From NCBI GenBank assembly GCA_032881465.1, contig CP126168.1:2852001-2916000 (forward strand): a stretch of 64,000 bases of DNA, read 5' to 3'. Made by a program: the position numbers and the translations under genes. How positions within the stretch are numbered: position 1 is the first letter of the stretch; every line of letters begins with the position of its first letter. Of the stretch, positions 9,478 through 17,563 are shown in pieces. The notes beneath the pieces were generated by a model that did no database searches, was not told where the DNA came from, and saw only the letters and a program-made list of their open reading frames with translations. Origin of the DNA: Parvibaculaceae bacterium PLY_AMNH_Bact1. Its GTDB lineage: Bacteria; Pseudomonadota; Alphaproteobacteria; Parvibaculales; Parvibaculaceae.

Positions 9478-10245
9478 ATGAGCTGGAAAACCGCCACTGT
9501 CGAGAAACAAGGGCCCGTCGCCCTGGTCCGTTTTGACCGCGGAGGCAATCTCAATGCCTTCAATGACCAGGCCATTTCGGATCTGACAGATATTGCCCGC
9601 CATTTTCAGGATGACCTGGAGACCCAGGCCGTCGTTCTCACAGGGACAGACAAAGCCTTTTCGGCAGGGATCGATCTAAAAGAGCGTCAACAACGGTTTA
9701 CCGGGCAACAATCAGATCTAGAACTCCGACGCACATATTATGCAGGGGTGCGGCTGTGCCAAGCCTGGGAAGATATGCCCCAGATCACCATCGCAGCTAT
9801 TGAACGCATGGCCGTTGGAGCAGGCGTCGCGCTGCCGATCTCCCTCGACTGGCGTGTTATGGGCCGCGATGCCTTTCTCTATGTCCCAGAGGTAAAGATT
9901 GGCATCAACCTTCAATGGGGCGCCCTACCACGTCTCATCACCCTTGTCGGGCCCGCCCGTGCCAAGCGCATCTGTATTCTCTGCGAACGCATGAGTGCAG
10001 ACCATGCCCTTGACTGGGGTCTCATCGAAGAGATTGCTGATGATGGTAATGTCGTAGAAGCAGCACTAGAAATGGCCCGCACAGCAGCTGGCATGCCTGC
10101 TCCCGCAGTCCGAATGGTCAAAGAGGCAGTCAATGCGACGGCAAATGCGCTCCATAGAGCCGTGAGCTATGCCGATGCGGACCAAAGTCAACTCTCCAGC
10201 AACTTCCAGTCCGCACAGGACGCTTCTAAAGATTTCAACTCATAG
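9478..10245 (+). CDS. enoyl-CoA hydratase/isomerase family protein
   Basis: A 255-residue crotonase-fold protein. The oxyanion-hole region reads AFSAGIDLKERQQ, and a second block AIERMAVGAGVALPISLDWR forms the conserved GxG turn. The usual catalytic Glu pair is not obvious in the second block, so it may be an isomerase or a side-branch crotonase rather than a standard hydratase. It acts on acyl-CoA thioesters in the cytoplasm. A strong AGGGAGAAAAGAA site precedes the ATG. It stands alone after cls. Confidence 0.85.
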   Translation: MSWKTATVEKQGPVALVRFDRGGNLNAFNDQAISDLTDIARHFQDDLETQAVVLTGTDKAFSAGIDLKERQQRFTGQQSDLELRRTYYAGVRLCQAWEDMPQITIAAIERMAVGAGVALPISLDWRVMGRDAFLYVPEVKIGINLQWGALPRLITLVGPARAKRICILCERMSADHALDWGLIEEIADDGNVVEAALEMARTAAGMPAPAVRMVKEAVNATANALHRAVSYADADQSQLSSNFQSAQDASKDFNS

Positions 10246-10365
10246 TCCATTAGGCTTGGCCCGATCCAAACCTTCTGCCTAACCACCTGATTCTCTTCAC
10301 GAACGAACATTTTATTAGCACTTCATCCTTACAAGTATCGCTAACCAGAAAGAGGGGATCTCTGG

Positions 10366-10746
10366 GTGGCGGGACACACAGGACATAGGCAAAAACACAA
10401 ACACGCGCGCGGAAGCGTGTCGGTTCCAAGCGTTATGGCGCTGTGTGGCCTTGCAGTGATCGGCGTCCTCCAAATACAGCCCGCCCCGACAGATCGCAAC
10501 GTGACAGCGGTCTTTGCCCCTCATGTTTCTTTCGACGAGGCAGCGGCCCGCGTGAACGATGCTGGCGCTGCGGTTTTGAACGTTGGCTTTGCCGGTAACG
10601 TGATCACTGCGCGTCTCGGTGCAAATTCTAAAACTCAATCACTCAAAGATGTCGGTGCGTGGCTCATTTTGTCTGCCACGCCACCAGAGCTCTGTACGGC
10701 TGGCGGGTGGACCAGAGGCCAGGGACTGACGACGGAAAATTCATAA
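10366..10746 (+). CDS. small single-pass membrane protein of unknown function
   Basis: A 126-residue protein with a basic N-terminus (GHRQKHKHARG), one hydrophobic helix at about 20-38 and an exported C-terminal part with a VSFDEAAARVNDAGAAVLNV block. I do not recognise the family. The GTG start at 10366 follows AGAGGGG at a suitable distance. It lies 15 bases before the chemoreceptor on the same strand, so the two are probably co-transcribed, and it may assist that receptor; this is inference. Confidence 0.6.
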   Translation: MAGHTGHRQKHKHARGSVSVPSVMALCGLAVIGVLQIQPAPTDRNVTAVFAPHVSFDEAAARVNDAGAAVLNVGFAGNVITARLGANSKTQSLKDVGAWLILSATPPELCTAGGWTRGQGLTTENS

Positions 10747-10761
10747 AGGCGGGATGAAAAA

Positions 10762-12219
10762 ATGAAAACGACGGACAAAATTCGGGAAAAATCATACCCT
10801 TACATGCTCCCCTATCTTTGGGCGCATGTACCGGTAATTGCTGCACTTGGCATATGGAGTGGGAATGGCTGGCTCATCGCGCCAGCAGCGGCAATCCTTT
10901 TTGCAGGCGCAACAACGGCTTTCTGGAAAACAGCTGGCAACTCGCCAATGGTGAGAAATGCGTTCGCCGTCTCCTTGATGATCATGGCAATGCTGTGCGT
11001 GGCTCAGCTTCAGGGCACAGCTTTGCAGATTGATGCCCACCTTTACTTCATGGCGTCATTAGCAACTCTTATTGTTTTTGTCGACTTCAGAGCGTTGCTC
11101 GCAGCCGCAGGAATTGTTGCCGTTCATCACGTTGGCTTCAACTTTTTTGTCCCAGAATTCCTGTGGGCAGGCGGTGCAGACTTCAGCCGCGTGGCCGTTC
11201 ACGCGGCCGTGGTTGTCATTGAGACGACCGTACTTGTGATGGCCGTGAAACAAATGCGCGACGCATTTGAAAGCGCCGACGCATCGTTAGAGAGAGCCGA
11301 AGAAGCTTTGGCTCAGACAGAACTCCTTTCCAATGAAGCTGAAAAACTTCAGCAGAAAAGCGAAGTTGAACGCGCCGAAGCCATGAGCCAGGTCGCAACC
11401 CGTTTTGAAGAAACAGTTGGCGGCCTTGTCGCCTCGGTCACCAAAGAAACATCTGCGATGGCAAATGTTGCGGGGATCATGAGCGACACAGCATCAGGGG
11501 CGGCTGAAAAGAGCGGCGCCGCAGCGCAGTCCTCTACAGCAGCCTCTGAAAACGTCACTGTTGTCGCATCAGCAGCCGAAGAAATGTCTGCCTCCATTCG
11601 TGAGATTGCGACACAGGTTGGTCATTCTACAGAGGTCGCTGAAACCGCCGTCGGCGACGCAGAAGAAGCCGACAGCCGGGTGCAGGAACTGGCGACAACA
11701 GCAAATAAGATCGGTGAGATCATCAGTCTCATCACAGACATTGCGGAACAGACCAATCTCCTGGCTCTGAATGCGACAATTGAAGCAGCCCGTGCCGGCG
11801 ACGCCGGCAAGGGATTTGCGGTTGTCGCCTCCGAAGTGAAGAGCCTGGCGAGCCAAACCGCAAAAGCGACTGAGGAGATCACATCGCAGATCAACTCAAT
11901 TCAAGCGGCAACGAATGGCACCGTAAGTTCCATCTCCGCGATCCGCGAACGCATCGACGAGATGCGCACTGTGAGTGGCGCCATTGCAGCGGCAATCGAA
12001 GAGCAATCAGCCGCCACCGCTGAAATCACACGGGCAACACAGCTTGCTGCCGACGGTGCTGAAGAGATGACCCGTCACGCAGGTGGTATCCAGACCGGGA
12101 TCACGGAAACCAGCGAAGCTGCAGAAAATCTGGTGCAAAACTTCCAGTCATTGAGCGGCTACACAGAAAACCTCGACGGCGAAGTACGAAGCTTCCTGGA
12201 GAGCATCCGCGCCGCTTAA
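10762..12219 (+). CDS. methyl-accepting chemotaxis protein with polytopic membrane sensor
   Basis: A 485-residue signal transducer. Residues 12-165 contain about six hydrophobic helices instead of the usual two helices flanking a periplasmic sensor. A charged coiled-coil (about 170-215) leads to a full MCP signalling domain whose hairpin tip reads [20 protein letters not shown], the CheA/CheW contact site. Pairs of Glu/Gln in [12 protein letters not shown] are likely methylation sites. It ends in a bidirectional terminator. The multi-helix sensor suggests it monitors a membrane state or hydrophobic signal; the ligand is unknown. Confidence 0.93.
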   Translation: MKTTDKIREKSYPYMLPYLWAHVPVIAALGIWSGNGWLIAPAAAILFAGATTAFWKTAGNSPMVRNAFAVSLMIMAMLCVAQLQGTALQIDAHLYFMASLATLIVFVDFRALLAAAGIVAVHHVGFNFFVPEFLWAGGADFSRVAVHAAVVVIETTVLVMAVKQMRDAFESADASLERAEEALAQTELLSNEAEKLQQKSEVERAEAMSQVATRFEETVGGLVASVTKETSAMANVAGIMSDTASGAAEKSGAAAQSSTAASENVTVVASAAEEMSASIREIATQVGHSTEVAETAVGDAEEADSRVQELATTANKIGEIISLITDIAEQTNLLALNATIEAARAGDAGKGFAVVASEVKSLASQTAKATEEITSQINSIQAATNGTVSSISAIRERIDEMRTVSGAIAAAIEEQSAATAEITRATQLAADGAEEMTRHAGGIQTGITETSEAAENLVQNFQSLSGYTENLDGEVRSFLESIRAA

Positions 12220-12245
12220 GGGGCGCACCAAACAGCATCCAATGA

Positions 12246-12273
12246 AAAAGCCCGGCGCATGCGCCGGGCTTTT
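12246..12273. terminator. bidirectional terminator between mcp and nfeD
   Basis: A 28-base perfect palindrome: AAAAGCCCGGCGCA followed by its exact complement and ending in TTTT. It sits between the convergent chemoreceptor and NfeD genes and supplies a GC-rich stem plus a T run in both directions. Confidence 0.93.
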
Positions 12274-12294
12274 GTTCACGTGGATGGGAAGTGG

Positions 12295-12741
12295 TCAGAC
12301 AGACTCAACAACCAGCATGGTCCCATCAACGTCGGTCACCCGTACCGACGCGCCAACATCTGCGTCCGATCCCGAGGCCACCCAAAGCGTATCCCCAACT
12401 TTTACCTTGCCACGCCCATTCTGAATGGCCTCCGCGACGACAAATGTGCGCCCAACATAAGACTGGCCGCGCATATTGAGATTGGGTTTGTCAGAGATCT
12501 GTTGACCCGGTTGGTTCGACCAACGGTAGCCAGCATAGGCAAAGAGAACTGAGAGCACGGCGAACAGTGCCACTTCTGCCTGCCAGCTAAGCGGCAGGAG
12601 AAGATCGACGAGGGCCACGACAAGGGCAGCACCTGCAAGCCAGATCAACAATATCCCTGGCACGACCATTTCAAGCGCAGCCAGACCAACCGCTAGAATT
12701 AGCCAGGTCCAGTTGCCCCAACTTGTAAAGAACTCCTGCAT
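12295..12741 (-). CDS. NfeD family membrane protein
   Basis: A 148-residue protein of the short NfeD type. It has two or three hydrophobic helices (about 13-80), then an OB-fold domain (about 85-148) including GQSYVGRTFVVAEAI and GKVKVGDTLWVASG. Short NfeD proteins pair with SPFH/stomatin proteins in membrane microdomains. It starts three bases after the stop of the SPFH gene, so the two form a tight operon. It lacks the serine-protease domain of long NfeD proteins. Confidence 0.9.
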   Translation of the reverse strand: MQEFFTSWGNWTWLILAVGLAALEMVVPGILLIWLAGAALVVALVDLLLPLSWQAEVALFAVLSVLFAYAGYRWSNQPGQQISDKPNLNMRGQSYVGRTFVVAEAIQNGRGKVKVGDTLWVASGSDADVGASVRVTDVDGTMLVVESV

Positions 12742-12744
12742 GGC

Positions 12745-13731
12745 CTATGCCCCCGGCGTGACACGAGGAACCGAGCCTGAACCGCCGCTGGAGCTGCCAC
12801 CACCAGAACCATCACTGTCCTTGCCAAACGCTTCTTTGGCGATTTCAGAGATACCGCCAATGGCGCCGATCAGACTTGAAGCCTCAAGAGGCATCATGAC
12901 CAGCTTCTGGTTCGGCGCCGCAGCAACAGCCTGCAGGGCCTCAACATATTTGGTCGCCACAAAGTAGTTGATTGCCTGAACATCACCGTCCGCAATGGCC
13001 TTACTCACATCAGCCGTTGCTTGGGCTTCGGCCTGCGCTTCCCGCTCCCGGGCTTCCGCATCGCGGAAAGCAGCTTCCTTGCGACCTTCAGCCTCAAGAA
13101 TGGCGCCCCGCTTCTGACCTTCAGCTTTCAGGATTTCGGACTGACGATCGCCCTCTGCCTCAAGGATCGTCGCACGCTTATCACGTTCCGCCTTCATCTG
13201 GCGTGCCATCGCATCGACCAAGTCACGCGGTGGATTAATATCCTTGATTTCGATACGGGTGACCTTCACACCCCAGGGGTTGGTCGCTTCATCAACCACA
13301 GCAAGAAGCTGCGCATTGATTTTGTCGCGTTGGCTCAGCAACTCATCAAGGTCCATGCTCCCCATCACCGTCCGCGTATTTGTCATGGTGAGGTTCAAGA
13401 TCGCATATTCGAGATCATTCACTTCGTAAGACGCCTGCGCCGCATCCATCACCTGAAAGAAGACAACACCGTCGGCCGTGACCATCGCATTGTCTTTAGT
13501 GATGACTTCCTGACTGGGCACATCAAGAACGCGCTCCATCACATTCACTTTGTTGCCAATGCGATTGATGAAGGGTGTGATGATGGAAAGACCTGGTTGA
13601 AGGCTCTTCGTATACCGGCCGAAACGTTCCACCGTGTAGACAAATCCTTGCGGCACCATAACAACCGCCTTGATCAGGATGACAAGCGCGAGAGCAAACA
13701 ACACAAGAACGAAAATTGTTCCACCGGACAT
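12745..13731 (-). CDS. SPFH/Band 7 (stomatin-like) protein
   Basis: A 328-residue protein with one N-terminal helix (about 4-22) and an SPFH domain beginning [20 protein letters not shown] long charged coiled-coil (about 175-235) with repeated EAEG and [15 protein letters not shown] segments follows, then a Gly/Ser-rich tail. It resembles QmcA/stomatin rather than HflK/C. It forms ring-shaped membrane scaffolds with NfeD. AAGGAGG precedes its ATG. The Ser/Gly tail ([15 protein letters not shown]) is a disordered linker. Confidence 0.94.
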   Translation of the reverse strand: MSGGTIFVLVLFALALVILIKAVVMVPQGFVYTVERFGRYTKSLQPGLSIITPFINRIGNKVNVMERVLDVPSQEVITKDNAMVTADGVVFFQVMDAAQASYEVNDLEYAILNLTMTNTRTVMGSMDLDELLSQRDKINAQLLAVVDEATNPWGVKVTRIEIKDINPPRDLVDAMARQMKAERDKRATILEAEGDRQSEILKAEGQKRGAILEAEGRKEAAFRDAEAREREAQAEAQATADVSKAIADGDVQAINYFVATKYVEALQAVAAAPNQKLVMMPLEASSLIGAIGGISEIAKEAFGKDSDGSGGGSSSGGSGSVPRVTPGA

Positions 13732-13764
13732 GGGAGAGAACCTCCTTTTGATTATTGTTTCTTC

Positions 13765-13802
13765 TAGAGCATGTCATGTTTTATGGGATTCGTATGAATG
13801 CC
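13765..13802. repeat. TAGAGCAT-type intergenic hairpin
   Basis: Begins TAGAGCAT (13765-13772), like the element at 4819. Arms GCATGTCAT (13769-13777) and ATGAATGC (13794-13801) pair with one bulge. The rest of the 244-base gap (13732-13975) holds no gene I can support; a 74-codon frame there has no recognisable features. Confidence 0.4.
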
Positions 13803-13975
13803 AAAAAGCGCGTGAATTTGGCGCGTTCTTTGGTTCAAACTAAACGTGACTTGCTCTTATTGAATATAGGCGATGTGAAAGGCGCACGCGTGCCGAGATC
13901 ATGGCAAAAAAGCGGCGTAGCCCACAAATGGACCACGCCTGAACACCCTAACTCTTTGAATGTAATGAAGAAAAC

Positions 13976-15058
13976 CTAACGCCAGGGTTCGACCATGATT
14001 TTTGCGTGCTGCTCTGGATTGCCTAATTCTTCAAAAGCATTCTTAACCCCGTCAACACCAACCTTGTCGGTGATCAACGATTCTGCCTTGATTTTTCCCT
14101 CGGCCAGGAACCCGAGTGTTTCAGCAAATTCTTCCGGCGAATAGCCAAGTACAAATTGGACGTTCAGTTCCTTGTTGATCCCAAAGAAGGGCTCAAACTG
14201 ATCAGGCTCCATACAAACACCAACAACAACAATGCGGGCAGCCTTTGGTGCACCCTCGAGAATTTGTTGAATAATCCCAGGAACACCAACGCATTCAAAG
14301 ATCACACCAGGTCGTAGCTGCGGTCCAATCCCCATCATGGTCATCCAGTTTTTTGGATCATACCCTTCTGGTGCCGCTTCATCTTTCCAACGCTCGTAGG
14401 GCGATGTCTCTGCGGGGTCGAGCACAATGTCCGCACCCATTGTTTCCGCCAACTTGCGACGGGCGGGAGAAAAATCCGACGCAATGATGGGGCTGACGCC
14501 CGCGAGTTTTAGACCGGCAATGACTGCCAGACCAACCGGCCCACACCCGATCACCAACGCGACATCTTCTTCCGTAATGTTCGCCTTTTTGACGGCGTGC
14601 CAGCCAACGGCCATCGGCTCGGTCAGCGCCGCCTGCTCAGTCGGAAGACCATTTGGGACTTCCAGCAGCATCATTTCATTGAGAACCATCTGTTCGGCGA
14701 AACCGCCAGGGGTGTCGTTTGAATACCCGACCGTGCTGATACCATCCGCACCGATCGCTATCGGCATGGAACAAACCCGTGTTCCTGGTTTCAGTGTTTT
14801 TTGTGCGCCTGGTCCATAATCCAGGACCTCTGCGCAGAACTCATGTCCGAATACGATATCGCGCTTCAGATCCATTCCAAACCCACCACCAGACCGTTCT
14901 GCAATCTCCACCATCTTTGGGGCATGATGAAAGGCGTGAAGATCCGACCCACAGATGCCACAAGCCAGTGTTTTGACAACGACCTGCCCTTCACCAGGTG
15001 TTGGGTCCGGCAAAGTATCGACGACCAGATCGCCATCTCTGAATATAGCTGCACGCAT
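13976..15058 (-). CDS. zinc-dependent alcohol dehydrogenase (MDR family)
   Basis: A 360-residue oxidoreductase. Catalytic zinc ligands are visible in ACGICGSDLH (Cys36) and FGHEF (His), and the NAD(P) site is VIGCGPVGLAVIAGLKLAG. The four-cysteine structural zinc lobe found in many relatives is not evident. Its substrate is not predictable, although the family often acts on alcohols or aldehydes from catabolism. The start at 15058 is chosen because GGGAGGAAGAG sits just before it; an upstream TTG would place this site inside the gene. Confidence 0.88.
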   Translation of the reverse strand: MRAAIFRDGDLVVDTLPDPTPGEGQVVVKTLACGICGSDLHAFHHAPKMVEIAERSGGGFGMDLKRDIVFGHEFCAEVLDYGPGAQKTLKPGTRVCSMPIAIGADGISTVGYSNDTPGGFAEQMVLNEMMLLEVPNGLPTEQAALTEPMAVGWHAVKKANITEEDVALVIGCGPVGLAVIAGLKLAGVSPIIASDFSPARRKLAETMGADIVLDPAETSPYERWKDEAAPEGYDPKNWMTMMGIGPQLRPGVIFECVGVPGIIQQILEGAPKAARIVVVGVCMEPDQFEPFFGINKELNVQFVLGYSPEEFAETLGFLAEGKIKAESLITDKVGVDGVKNAFEELGNPEQHAKIMVEPWR

Positions 15059-15156
15059 ATCTCTTCCTCCCAAAACTAGACTTCGGTCTATTTTTCTTAG
15101 ACCTTAGCCTTAAGCGTCCGGGGAGAAAAGAACCAAGTTCGGGCGCTCAGGCTCTC

Positions 15157-16242
15157 TTACGCTGCCCAGCCTTGCAGGCGCGCAGCTTCTTCGCGCACCC
15201 TTTCCGGGCCACCAAGCAATTGCCGATCAAGGCCGATTCTTTTGAACCAGTAGTGAAGCCCCACAAGGTCCGTGAAGCCCATGCCGCCATGCACTTCCGT
15301 TGAGGTCCGCGCAACAAACCGCCCGACCTCAGAGAGGTGTGCTTTTGCATGACAGGACATAAGGGCTCCCTCTTCAGGGATAGCGTCTTGAGCGTAAGCC
15401 GCATACCAGACAAGCGACCGACAAGGCTCGAGCTCGGCAGCCATTTCCGCACAGAGATGTTTCACCGCCTGGAAGGAACCGATCACACGTCCAAACTGTT
15501 TTCGCTCCTTGGCATAGTCGACTGCCTTTTCAATCATCATCTGACCTGCACCCAGCGTGTCAGCAGCAATCACTGTCCGCCCAGCATCAATCATTTGCTG
15601 AACCGCCGCTGGATTGCTATTCGGCAACCGTTCAGCTGCAACATTTTCAAAGCGCAGCTCTGAAACCGGTCGTGTGAGATCAATTGTCGTGAGATCAATC
15701 CGCTCTAGACCCTTGGCCGATGCTTCGACCAGAAAGAGCGAACCCTCCTTGTCCGCCACGATAAAGATATCAGCGCCTGGGCCATCAATAACAAAAAGTG
15801 CGGAGCCCGACAGCACATCGCCTTGCGCGGTGACACTAGCACCATCACGCGCGCCGATGACTTCTGTTACCGCAACACCAGCAACAACCTCCCCGCTCGC
15901 GAGCCGTGGCAACCAGGCAGCTTTCTGCTCATCACTTCCCGCCAGGCGTAAGGCAAGAGGCGCCATCACGGCCGTCCCGATAAAGGGGATCGGCGCAACA
16001 TGTCGACCTGTCATCTCAGACATAAGCGCAGCCTCAAGCATACCAAGGCCCAATCCGCCATATTCTTCAGGAATGAGGATGCCCGCCACGCCAAGCTCCG
16101 CAAACCCTGTCCAAATTGTCTTGGAGAATGCTTCATGCGCCTCTGCGGATTTTCGGACTGTGTCCAGTTCAGACGCGTCTGCGAGAAACCGGCCCACTGT
16201 ATCCTGCAACATTCTTTGTTCTTCTGAGAGAGCGAATTCCAT
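15157..16242 (-). CDS. acyl-CoA dehydrogenase, short partner of a coupled pair
   Basis: A 361-residue flavoenzyme-fold protein. It starts with the acyl-CoA dehydrogenase N-domain (FALSEEQRMLQDTVGRFLAD), has an IPEEYGGLGLGMLEAALMSE block, and ends with the C-terminal four-helix domain containing ARTSTEVHGGMGFTDLVGLH. Its ATG overlaps the stop of the upstream acyl-CoA dehydrogenase by one base (TAATG), so translation is coupled. Pairs like this often form heteromeric enzymes, as known for sterol side-chain FadE pairs; that is inference here. Confidence 0.9.
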   Translation of the reverse strand: MEFALSEEQRMLQDTVGRFLADASELDTVRKSAEAHEAFSKTIWTGFAELGVAGILIPEEYGGLGLGMLEAALMSEMTGRHVAPIPFIGTAVMAPLALRLAGSDEQKAAWLPRLASGEVVAGVAVTEVIGARDGASVTAQGDVLSGSALFVIDGPGADIFIVADKEGSLFLVEASAKGLERIDLTTIDLTRPVSELRFENVAAERLPNSNPAAVQQMIDAGRTVIAADTLGAGQMMIEKAVDYAKERKQFGRVIGSFQAVKHLCAEMAAELEPCRSLVWYAAYAQDAIPEEGALMSCHAKAHLSEVGRFVARTSTEVHGGMGFTDLVGLHYWFKRIGLDRQLLGGPERVREEAARLQGWAA

Positions 16243-17447
16243 TATGCAGCTCCTTCTTTGCGGGCAGGTTTCGGTTCGCGGGGCATACCGAGCCCTCTTT
16301 CAGAGATGATGTTCTTTTGAATCTGCGCCGTTCCGCCACCAATGATGAGGCCGAGGTCAAACATGTAGGAGCGTTGCCAACGACCGCCCGAACGCAGATG
16401 CGGGCTGCGCTCATAAAGCACGCCCAGTTCGCCAAGCGCATCAATCGCAAGCGCCGCCAGCTGATGATTAAGCTCGCACCCCATCAATTTCACAACCAGC
16501 CGCGCAATACCCGGGTCTTCCTTCTTGGCACTTGCCGTAAGCAAACGCATCCCATGGAATTGCATCGCGGCCACACGTGCCTGCAACTGCACCAGTCGAT
16601 CCCGGAATAGGGGATTGTCGATCAGCCGCTCGCCTGACACCGTTTCGTCGTGCATCAAGTCGATAATCGCGGCTAGCCGCGTTCCGGCCTGATTGGGGTC
16701 CCCCAACATGCCACGCTCGTGTTTGAGTGTCGCATTGGCAACAAACCAGCCCTGCCCCCGTTCAGCGACAATCTGGTTTTTCGGAACGCGAACATCAGTG
16801 AAGAAGACTTCATTGAACTCTGCATACCCCGTCATGGTCATCAAAGGACGTACTTCAATCCCAGGCGTATCCATGGAGAAGATCAGATAGCTTATTCCTT
16901 CGTGCTTGCGGGCATCTGGCTCAGTTCGCACAAGGCAAAAAATCATGTCTGACACTTGAGCGGTACTCGTCCAGATCTTCTGACCATTGATGATGAAATC
17001 ATCACCGTCTTCCGTCGCCTTGGTTTGCAGGCTGGCAAGGTCAGACCCAGAGCCGGGTTCTGAATAACCCTGGCACCAAACAACCTCGCCGCGAATGGTC
17101 GGTTCGATCCATTGTTTCTTCTGCTCTTCAGTTCCCAACTCCAGCAAGGTTGGAACCAGCATGGACACACCCTGGCTGGCGAGCCCCAGAGGCAGCGAGG
17201 CCTTGGTAAACTCTTCAGCGATGATGCGGCTTTTCAGAATATCAGGCTCCGCGCCATACCCGCCATATTCAGAAGGGATCGTACGAGCGGCGTAACCATT
17301 CTTGATCAGAAGATCTTGCCACTTGCGCTGGTCAGCATTCGGACGACCTGTGCCGCTCTGTCGAGGCGACGCATCCTTATTCTCTTCAATGAACCGATTC
17401 ACATCCTCGCGAAACGCTTCATATTCCGCACCATATGCGAGATCCAT
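16242..17447 (-). CDS. acyl-CoA dehydrogenase, long partner of a coupled pair
   Basis: A 401-residue protein with N-terminal, central and C-terminal acyl-CoA dehydrogenase domains. The central beta domain shows GYSEPGSGSDLASLQTKA and QKIWTSTAQVSD, the flavin and substrate-binding signature. The C-terminal ISERGLGMPREPKPA tail is family-typical. The start at 17447 follows GGAGGG; the longer frame to 17480 would use a start lying before that site. It is the first gene of the coupled pair, consistent with a two-subunit dehydrogenase for a bulky acyl-CoA. Confidence 0.92.
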   Translation of the reverse strand: MDLAYGAEYEAFREDVNRFIEENKDASPRQSGTGRPNADQRKWQDLLIKNGYAARTIPSEYGGYGAEPDILKSRIIAEEFTKASLPLGLASQGVSMLVPTLLELGTEEQKKQWIEPTIRGEVVWCQGYSEPGSGSDLASLQTKATEDGDDFIINGQKIWTSTAQVSDMIFCLVRTEPDARKHEGISYLIFSMDTPGIEVRPLMTMTGYAEFNEVFFTDVRVPKNQIVAERGQGWFVANATLKHERGMLGDPNQAGTRLAAIIDLMHDETVSGERLIDNPLFRDRLVQLQARVAAMQFHGMRLLTASAKKEDPGIARLVVKLMGCELNHQLAALAIDALGELGVLYERSPHLRSGGRWQRSYMFDLGLIIGGGTAQIQKNIISERGLGMPREPKPARKEGAA

Positions 17448-17563
17448 GAAACACCCTCCAAGCAAAGCGGCGCTGAACATAAGGCCGCTATCGTTGAGAC
17501 AATTTGGAGGATGTACTAGCAGCCCGAGAGGCTGTCGTCATCTGGCGTCGAGAGAGCGGCAGA

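Noticed and set aside
12661-12680. TGGCAC sequence resembling a sigma-54 promoter half
   Set aside because: It lies inside the NfeD gene and lacks a TTGC partner at the right spacing.
13755-13979. 74-codon frame in the gap right of the SPFH gene
   Set aside because: Composition is not protein-like, it overlaps the hairpin at 13765 and has no ribosome site.
17520-17534. CAGCC/GGCTG hairpin upstream of the acyl-CoA dehydrogenase pair
   Set aside because: Five-base stem without a T run; too weak to call a terminator.
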